A DNA stretch of 64,000 nucleotides from contig NC_081333.1 in the NCBI RefSeq assembly GCF_022539665.2, forward strand, positions 5,020,971 through 5,084,970. Reading direction: 5' to 3'. Made by a program: the position numbers and the translations under genes. Numbering within the stretch: position 1 is the stretch's first letter; the number at the start of each line of letters is the position of its first letter. This document shows positions 58,001-64,000 of this stretch, in pieces. The notes beneath the pieces were generated by a model, which saw only the letters and a list, made by a program, of their open reading frames with translations, was not told the origin of the DNA and did no database searches. Origin of the DNA: Daphnia carinata (Eukaryota; Arthropoda; Branchiopoda; Diplostraca; Daphniidae).

Positions 58001-58108
58001 TCAAGTAAGCAAAAGCTTTTCAGTTTCCAGTTTTCTGCTTGGTTTTTAATACAATCTATTTTACTTTAAAGAAACAAGGACGTTAAAGGAAAAAGTGCCA
58101 GCAAATAG
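55083..58108 (+). pseudogene. pogo-type transposase fused to C-terminal PHD finger (one premature stop)
   Basis: Exons: 55083-55199, 55312-55667, 55817-56512, 56574-56727, 56798-56902, 56962-57151, 57217-57481, 57550-57610, about 57706-58004, 58072-58108; phases agree if exon nine starts after TCTGAAG. Domains: psq helix-turn-helix (DLENAVATYISGDGSYRSVA, then SMFGIPKSTLSHK); CENP-B HTH (KRGRPTLLLEEDEIVIANWF to PKFTKRHNLSLR); DDD core with FNCDESFFL, VVLYLDGHRSH and HILQPCDVALFKP; an acidic Ser-rich linker; a PHD finger (CMLC ... CNQCRVCDSWIHETC ... CCPTC, C4HC3), which in other proteins reads histone tails; a short basic end. A single TAA at 55944-55946, in EARDVYL*LKSSAKTG before the second catalytic Asp, interrupts an otherwise clean gene, so this copy is dead but recently so. 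Confidence 0.85.
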
Positions 58109-58439
58109 GTTTTTTTTTATACATTTACCGCTTGTTTTACTAGCCACTTGTCATGTTACTGTGAAATTACACTGCTTTTTTTTTGTTTTCATTGTTGAGG
58201 AAATACGCTTTATTTTCTTGTTCTCTAAAATCACACAAAAGGATCCCAAGGAACTCACTAAAACTCCCTACTTTTTCTTACAAACATGCAATTCCATAAT
58301 ATCACACAAAATGTGATAAAAAAACAATAATGGAAAATAATAAATATTTATCCCATTAAGCATCTATCCTTCAATCCTTTAATTACCATTCCAACATCTT
58401 CCCACAGAGCTACTGTCACCGAAATTTTAATGAATGATA

Positions 58440-60200
58440 CAGCTCGCAATAAGAATAGCCCTCACCGATTACATGAATATTGTCGCATAATTTTTATAAT
58501 GTGCAATAGCCATGCAGAGGAAGATTAAACAAGTTTGTCATTCTGTGTCATTGCAGATGTAAAAGTATCTCACAAAATGTTCGAAAAAGTGAAAAATTAC
58601 TCAAAGCTAACTGTTCATATTCTGCAACTGGATTTGAAACATCAATCTTCGTGTTGACAATCCAAGGTCTTACGACTATCGCACTCTTGACAGACCGACT
58701 AAGAAAACTATAATACGTCATTTAGTACGCAGTGGGCTGTCCCAAATTAGCGTCATGAGAGCTTATGCAAAAAACAGAGGACTTGCAATCACCGATTAGA
58801 TGAATATTATAACATGATTTTCACAAAATATTCAACAGCCATGTAGAGAAAACTTTAAAAAATCGATTGCCACCAATATTGTTGATATATCTTTAGTTTA
58901 AGTTGTTCTTAGTGATTTCAAAAATATCTCACCAAATAGGAAAATTTCTAAAATGAGGATATGAAAAATTAAATATGGTGCTAATGCGGTATAGATCCAT
59001 CACCCTTCAGGTCAGCAACCCACCGTCTTACAGCTACGCCATGTTTAACACAAGTTGACAGAAAAGCCTAGCACGTCATTTAGTATGTAGTCTGCTGTCC
59101 CAAATTAGCGTCATGGGGCCTTATGTGAAAAACATAAAAATTGCAATTCCCGATTAGATGCATATTTTCACATGATTTTCATAAAATATTCAACAGCCAT
59201 GTAGAGAAAACTTAAACGAATCTATTGATCCTAATTTTATTGATATTGAAGTAGTGTGAGGTATCTTTAGTGATTTCGAAATATCTCACAAAAAAGGGAA
59301 AAATGAGGAAATGAGTGAAAATCGTAAAGGTTAGTCGGAACGTCTTACGACTCTGCCATGGTTCACAGAAAATAACTAAAATGCATAACATGTCTTTTTT
59401 TATGTAGTCTGCTGTCCCAAATTAGCGTCACGGGGGCTTATGTAAAAAATTTTTGGTTTAAAATTTTTAATCGAATTAAAATTTAAATCATTGGTTAGAT
59501 GAATATTGTCATATGATTTTCATAAAATATTTAACAGCCCTGTGGAGAACATTTAAACGAATCTATTAATACCAAGATTTGTTGATATTGCGTTTGCTTA
59601 AAGTGTCTTTGGCGATTGTATAAAATCTCACAAAATAAGATTAAAAATTACAAGTAATAAAAAAATATTTGCACAAGAGCCCCAACTGGTATTGAACCAC
59701 CAACCTTCGAGTTGGTGTTCCAACACCGTACGACTATGCCACTTTTGATTTATAATAGAAACACAACCTACCAACGTTATTTAGTTTATAGTATGATGTC
59801 CCAAATTAGTGCCATGGGAGCTTATGTAAAAAATATGAAAATTGCCATCACTGGTTAGATGAATATTGTAAGCTAGCTAAGGTGATGAAGTTTTTGATTT
59901 ATAACCGGAATTTAGGCGAACCCAGGGAAGTAATAATAATTGGAAAAATGTTAGCTTTGGATGATTAAAATGAATTAACAATCGCTCTTGAAAAAAAAAA
60001 TTCGCATGGTTAAAAAAAGTGAGCTGAAATATGTAAACAATGAAATACAATCAGTCACTATGTAGGGTTGAACCACCGACTTCCAAACTTGCACGCCAAA
60101 GCCTTATGACTGTGCTATGATCATTTTGTAAATTTTTGTATACAACTTATACAAATCAATATAGTCTGCTGTACAGATTTAGCGTCATGGGAGCTTATGG
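58440..60200. repeat. tandem array of about five 315-390 bp units
   Basis: Each unit contains a copy of GTCCCAAATTAGCGTCATG followed by GAGCTTATG (copies start near 58738, 59097, 59412, 59798, 60169), then GATTAGATGAATATT, ATGATTTTCA(C/T)AAAATATT, CAACAGCCATGTAGAGAA, ATATCTCACAAAAT, and a minus-strand tRNA-like box. Spacing between copies is about 358, 315, 387 and 371 bp. The units are diverged and non-coding. Confidence 0.85.
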
Positions 60201-60829
60201 GAAAATAGGCTAAAATCAGTCAGCGATTAAATGAATAGTATATGTCTACGTTAACGACTTTTAACGCATTGTTACGAAACAGTCGACGAACATTCTTACG
60301 GCGATATTTGGTAGGATAGGGCAAGTTAAAAACAATTTTTTTCGGTTTAAAATTTCGGACATTACGGCGTGTTTACGGGAAGTGCTTATGCTTTTTTCTC
60401 GAAAATTTCAATCACATTTTTTTTTTCGTTTTTACCGTGGAACCTATAACCTATTGGCTACTTAAAGAGCGAAGTGTTTAATACAATTTTAAAAATCTAT
60501 ATTTTATGTTTTTGGGGTGAATTTCAATTGCAAGTTACCAGGCCTGAAAAATAAGGTCTCGTTTTGACAGCTCATTGTTTTGGTTGTTGAAACATAAATT
60601 TCGCAATATTTTTCTATTGCACCCCCTTCGGTGTCTTAAGCTATTCGATTCAGAATTAAAAACTGAATCGAATGAATAAATTAGTTTTTAAAAATAAGAC
60701 TGTCCAGAATTAGTAGAAATGTCCAATGAATTAGGGTTTTTGTCCGAAATTAGCAGATCGGCTTTACACGCATTCCCCATAAGAAAGGCTGTTAGCCCAA
60801 ACGCTGTCCCAATTCGCTCTTTTACCCTA

Positions 60830-61700
60830 GTACTCGGGAGCCTTTGTAGTGTAGTATCGAGGGGCTTCAGTCTTGTAATACATGGGGACCTCAGTGTAAT
60901 AAGCTAGAGGTGCGTAAGAGGTTGTGTAATACTCAGCTTTCTTGGTGTAATACTCAGGAGCTGCAGTAGAGTAGTATTCAGCGGCCTTTGGGTGTATTAT
61001 TGGGGAGCTCCGGTGTAGTAAACTGGAGCAGCATAAGTAGTGGTACAGTACTTGGTAGGCTCGGTGTAGTAACTTGGCGGAACACACGTTGTGTACTCGA
61101 AAGCATTTGTAGTGTAGTATTGCGGAGCCTAAGTGTAATAAGAAGGAGCGGCGTAAGTGTAGTGTAGTACTTCGGGGCTTCTGCATAGTAGCCTGGTGCA
61201 GCATAGGTTGTGATGTATTGTGTAACAGCCTTTTGTAGAGTAGTATTGTGGAGCATCCGTCCTGTAGTACATGGCGGCCTCTGTGTAGTAAGCTGGGGCA
61301 GGGTACGTAGTAGTATAGTATTCTGCAGCCCTTCTGGTGTAGTAAGACGGGGCAGCATAAGTTGTGGTGTGGTAGGTAGGTTCCACGTAGTAAGAAGAAG
61401 CAGCCGTGGTGTAGTAACTTGGGGCAGCGTAGCGTTTCGTAGCTTCAGCGTATTATGTCGGCTCAGTGTAATAAGACGGGGCAGCTTCAGTGTAGTAAGT
61501 TGGTGCTACATAATATTTGGCTGCTTCGGTTGTCGTGTAGTGGGCAACTCTAGTGGTAGCGTAGCTGGTGGCAGCATAATATGTACGGGGAGCTTCAGTA
61601 TAGTAGCTCGGTGTAGCGTATGTCGTTGTGTAAGTACATCAGAGCAACATACGTAGTTGTGTGGTAAGAGGCTGCAGTGTAGTATTCCACCCATTTAGTT
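60830..61700 (-). pseudogene. Tyr-rich cuticle-like gene, 5' part
   Basis: Minus-strand translation from about 61700 gives tandem YYT-rich repeats: YYTAASYHTTTY, TYAAPSYYTRRAAEYYTTTY, PAPAYYTEAAMYYRTD, KAPEY up to the transposon. At least three frame changes (near 61630, 61205 and 61000) and in-frame stops (for example after YTEPT near 61455) break it. The upstream start is not clear. The same repeat grammar continues after the transposon at 50315-50605. No chitin-binding RR domain is visible; the role as a structural extracellular protein is inferred from composition only. Confidence 0.7.
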
Positions 61701-62260
61701 GTGTAATACTGTTACGGAGGTAGCCGGCGCTGGACCCAAAAACCGGGACAGCGAGACAGGTAGTCGCGCAGACGTTAGGATAGATGGGTAATTCCAAAGC
61801 TCAGGCAATACGAAGTGTATTTGTCAGGGTAACACTTTCACAAGTTCAACACCATTACACACAAGTACGCGAAGGGAAGCCAGCGATAGCGCAAAGCTCC
61901 TTCTTTCAACCACACAGTAGACGGCGAGGTTCCAGACTGCCCTGCGTGACTCTGAGCAGACGACCCGTCGCCTACTTACCGGTTGGCCATCTATTGAGGG
62001 GGTATATGGTAGGACACTGTTATGAGGTATGAAACTGTAACATTCGGCCCTTTCTGACTCGAAGTTACACAGAACAATACAAATAAAACACAGAGGGTTT
62101 TCTGGAACTTCGAAATGGCCCTCACAGAAAAGAAGACAAACGAAAAACAGAACAAAAAAGGGAAAACACTATCGACTACTCGAGAAGAGAAAAAAAAAAA
62201 AGGTACGAGACAATGAGAGAAAGAAAAAAAAATAATAAAATATTCTCCCTGAGGCTTACG
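61700..62260. other. spacer without recognisable gene
   Basis: No conserved exon seen. A CCGGCGCTGGACCCAAAAAC stretch near 61723 does not match anything I know. Confidence 0.3.
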
Positions 62261-62530
62261 GCTCTTTACACCCACCCAAATGACGGCGATTTACGAAACC
62301 AAAAAAAACATAATAAATAACAAATAACATCCCCAGCAAAAGAAGAAAGAGAAAAAAAAGAAAACAAACAACGATTTATCAAAACAAAAGAAAACAAAAC
62401 ATCAAATGACATCATCACCCGCCCAAAACAAGAAAGAAAGAAGAAAAAAAAAAGGAAAAAAAAAACACCGTAACAAAACCAATAACTCCCCCCCCCCCAA
62501 AAAAAAAACACGATAGAGAAAGAAGAGCGT
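62215..62530. repeat. purine-rich / poly-A low-complexity tract with C10 run
   Basis: AAAAAGAAAGAAAAA-type sequence over about 300 bases and a C run near 62488. Open frames on the opposite strand (Phe/Leu-rich) are composition artefacts. Confidence 0.7.
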
Positions 62531-62540
62531 GTACGTGTTA

Positions 62541-62850
62541 TGTTTGGTAGTCGTTCATCCATGCAAGTCTTTTTGTCCGTCTCCCAGCTCTAGTAGTTGT
62601 TGTTGGCCTGTCGTCTTGTGGAAGCTCTTCCGACTCGGACGAAGATGAGTCGCTCGAAGAAGACGAATATGAAGACTCGTCGACTGTTACATTTTCCGAA
62701 GCGTCCCACTCCACATCCGACCGACCATGGAAGCGACGAATCTGGTAGACGTGGACGTTAAAACGCCTGTACGATGACTTTATCCGTTGCGCTGGCAGAT
62801 CATCGACTAGTGTAAAGCATCTCCTTCTGAAGAGTAGCTTTACAGATTCA
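62541..62850 (-). pseudogene. possible retroelement Pol C-terminus
   Basis: The minus-strand frame ends with an acidic Ser run, then DRPTTTTRAGRRTKRLAWMN and a stop. Tails of the form GR(R/K)xK(R)PAWMxDY are common at the end of Ty3/Gypsy Pol proteins. No integrase or RT motif is seen upstream, and a TAA trinucleotide repeat interrupts at 62860. Tentative. Confidence 0.35.
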
Positions 62851-62860
62851 AAACATTTAA

Positions 62861-62888
62861 AATAATAATAATAATAATAGTAATAATA
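62861..62888 (+). repeat. AAT microsatellite
   Basis: About nine AAT/TAA units, translated as a Tyr run on the minus strand. Confidence 0.8.
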
Positions 62889-62899
62889 GGACTCGGAGG

Positions 62900-63689
62900 C
62901 GATTTTCCCCACACGACGATTATATTTGTCTAAGTAAAGCACAACGATACAGAAAAGAGTTGGAATAAGACATAAGTAGTCGGCAAAGGGAGAGTGAAAG
63001 AGAGAGAGAGACCGAAGTGTAATCTGACACCTAGCGTAAGCTTACCGCAGTGACTCGTGTGAAGCACGGGCGTGGATATCAGAGAAGGCGGCGGGTAACA
63101 GAAGCTCGTCGGCACGTGGTTTAAACAATACCGATGAAATTGACACACTTCAGCACGTGACACCGATCAGATTGTTAGTATAGAGTTACTATTGGGAAGT
63201 CACTAGCTAAACTTGAACTCTGCCTGTGAGAGTCAGATGCACACCGACAGCCGACTTCAACCTGACTGTTGAAGTAGAATACCCGTTGTTAACTGAACTC
63301 TCTCAGGTCTTTAGTTCACCACGAAACCCCGTATATTGCACCACAATTAACTGATGCGCAATTACACGTTGCAACTAATGAAATTTGATACAGCATGTTG
63401 ATGGTGCAATACTGATCAGCATAAAGCCGCCAATCACAGTTGTTGTTAAGCGGCGTAGTGCCGATGTAATATGATACGGTATGCGGTGTAATTTATATTG
63501 CGCCGTTACAATTGCGCGGTTATGCTATTACGAAATACATAGGTACACATATGAGTCAACAATAAAGGCACAAAAAAGGCATATTGAATAAAAGTATTTA
63601 TTGGCTTTGTTACATCACTCCTGGCGGCGTGAGATTACGTTCCGTAATCAGACGGGATGCATGGGAATGGATTCAGAGGATGTTGAATG
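62900..63689. other. no recognisable gene
   Basis: Includes a GAGAGAGAGA run near 62998-63010. The part next to 63690 could be the 3' untranslated region or long terminal repeat of the element encoding the minus-strand frame, since AATAAA-type signals occur on the minus strand near 63590; no second LTR copy lies in the window to prove it. Confidence 0.3.
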
Positions 63690-64000
63690 TTAAGGCGGGC
63701 GACGGCATACGATCCCTATGATCTTGAAGAGACCGCAACAGTAGCAGATGCGTAAAAAGAGTAATACCATGATGCATAAGATGCCGATGAAGAAATAATT
63801 TTTGATTGTTTCCCACCACGATGTGTAGGTTCCAACACTAGAAGCCGTCACGAAAATGGTTGTGGCGCTAGGTCTACCATGTGACGTGAATTCGGATGAC
63901 GGATGTTCGTTGATCACGGCTGCTATGTCGGCCATGATGTTCATGTGGTTAAGCATATTGTCAGTATATGCCTGGTTACTTTGATGTTCATAGTCGAAAA
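63690..64000 (-). CDS. C-terminal end of a membrane-anchored protein, envelope-like; partial at window edge
   Basis: The minus-strand frame is open from the window edge to a stop at 63690-63692. It has a hydrophilic stretch (VINEHPSSEFTSHGRP), then a Trp-containing pre-membrane segment (SWWETIKNYF), a strong hydrophobic helix, a Cys-containing short tail (RICYCCGLFKI) and a basic end. This layout (stalk, one C-terminal membrane anchor, short Cys-rich tail) fits envelope proteins carried by some arthropod LTR elements, but many type I membrane proteins look the same. The main domain lies outside the window. Confidence 0.35.
   Translation of the reverse strand, partial: FDYEHQSNQAYTDNMLNHMNIMADIAAVINEHPSSEFTSHGRPSATTIFVTASSVGTYTSWWETIKNYFFIGILCIMVLLFLRICYCCGLFKIIGIVCRRPP

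Larger units (their letters stand above)
50608..60827 (+). mobile_element. 10.2-kb pogo-superfamily transposon with PHD-finger transposase
   Basis: Terminal inverted repeats of 23 bp with one mismatch (left GGGTAAAAGCGCGAATTGGG, right complement GGGTAAAAGAGCGAATTGGG, both followed by ACA) and a TA target duplication (50606-50607, 60828-60829), as in Tc1/mariner-pogo elements. Without the nested element at 50896-53950 it is about 7.2 kb, large for this group. Contents in order: left end with subterminal TGCTAATTTGGGAC, the nested element, two tRNA-like sequences, the transposase gene (55083-58108), a tandem array (58440-60200), right end with TGCTAATTTCGGAC. It splits a Tyr codon of the flanking cuticle-like gene. 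Confidence 0.88.

Noticed and set aside
62266-62562. 98-codon Phe/Leu/Ser-rich minus frame resembling a membrane protein
   Set aside because: Produced by the poly-A/purine tract on the opposite strand; no conserved features.

Overview
This is eukaryotic genomic DNA. It most resembles a branchiopod crustacean such as Daphnia, although the species is inferred and not proven. The reasons are short introns of about 60-100 bp with GT/AG borders, a cluster of RR-type chitin-binding cuticle genes, arthropod core promoters (TATA box plus TCAGT initiator), clear metazoan housekeeping genes, and a very high load of varied transposons.

Layout. 821-3009 is a broken fragment of a mind bomb-type E3 ligase gene (ankyrin repeats plus RING fingers). 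4153-11191 is a complete BEL/Pao-type LTR retrotransposon with apparently identical LTRs, a 5-bp target duplication and one long gag-pol frame. Small THAP-domain and Gypsy reverse transcriptase relics follow. 12274-14908 (minus) is an intact COQ6 gene (coenzyme Q synthesis) in eight exons. 16146-19686 (plus) is an intact peroxiredoxin-4 gene in eight exons with a long last intron. 20856-29600 is a cuticle cluster: one RR-1 gene, then a duplicated unit of a minus-strand and a plus-strand RR-2 gene, in which three RR-2 genes are intact, one is a pseudogene and a third unit is a remnant.

29.6-43.0 kb is a rearranged block of decayed trypsin-like genes and pieces of an immunoglobulin-domain receptor, joined by inverted repeats. 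44.4-46.8 kb is another inverted repeat around a Cys-rich/membrane open frame, with a hAT-type MITE extraordinarily rich in GATC between its arms. 47.85-49.64 kb holds Helitron-like non-autonomous elements with a perfect palindrome of about 100 bp and a GACGGGCAGAG minisatellite.

The most striking structure is at 50.3-61.7 kb. A Tyr-rich cuticle-like gene (minus, already decaying) is split by a 10.2-kb pogo-superfamily transposon with 23-bp inverted ends and a TA duplication. Its transposase gene joins psq and CENP-B-type DNA-binding domains, a DDD catalytic core and a C-terminal PHD finger. The element also carries two tRNA-like sequences and a tandem array of roughly 360-bp units, each containing a copy of its own terminal motif and a tRNA-like box. 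Its left part was later invaded by a second, 3.06-kb pogo element with its own transposase.

The last 2 kb holds low-complexity DNA, a possible retroelement C-terminus, and the end of a membrane-anchored open frame that leaves the window. The intact host genes (COQ6, PRDX4, cuticle proteins) act separately; only the cuticle genes form a functional cluster.
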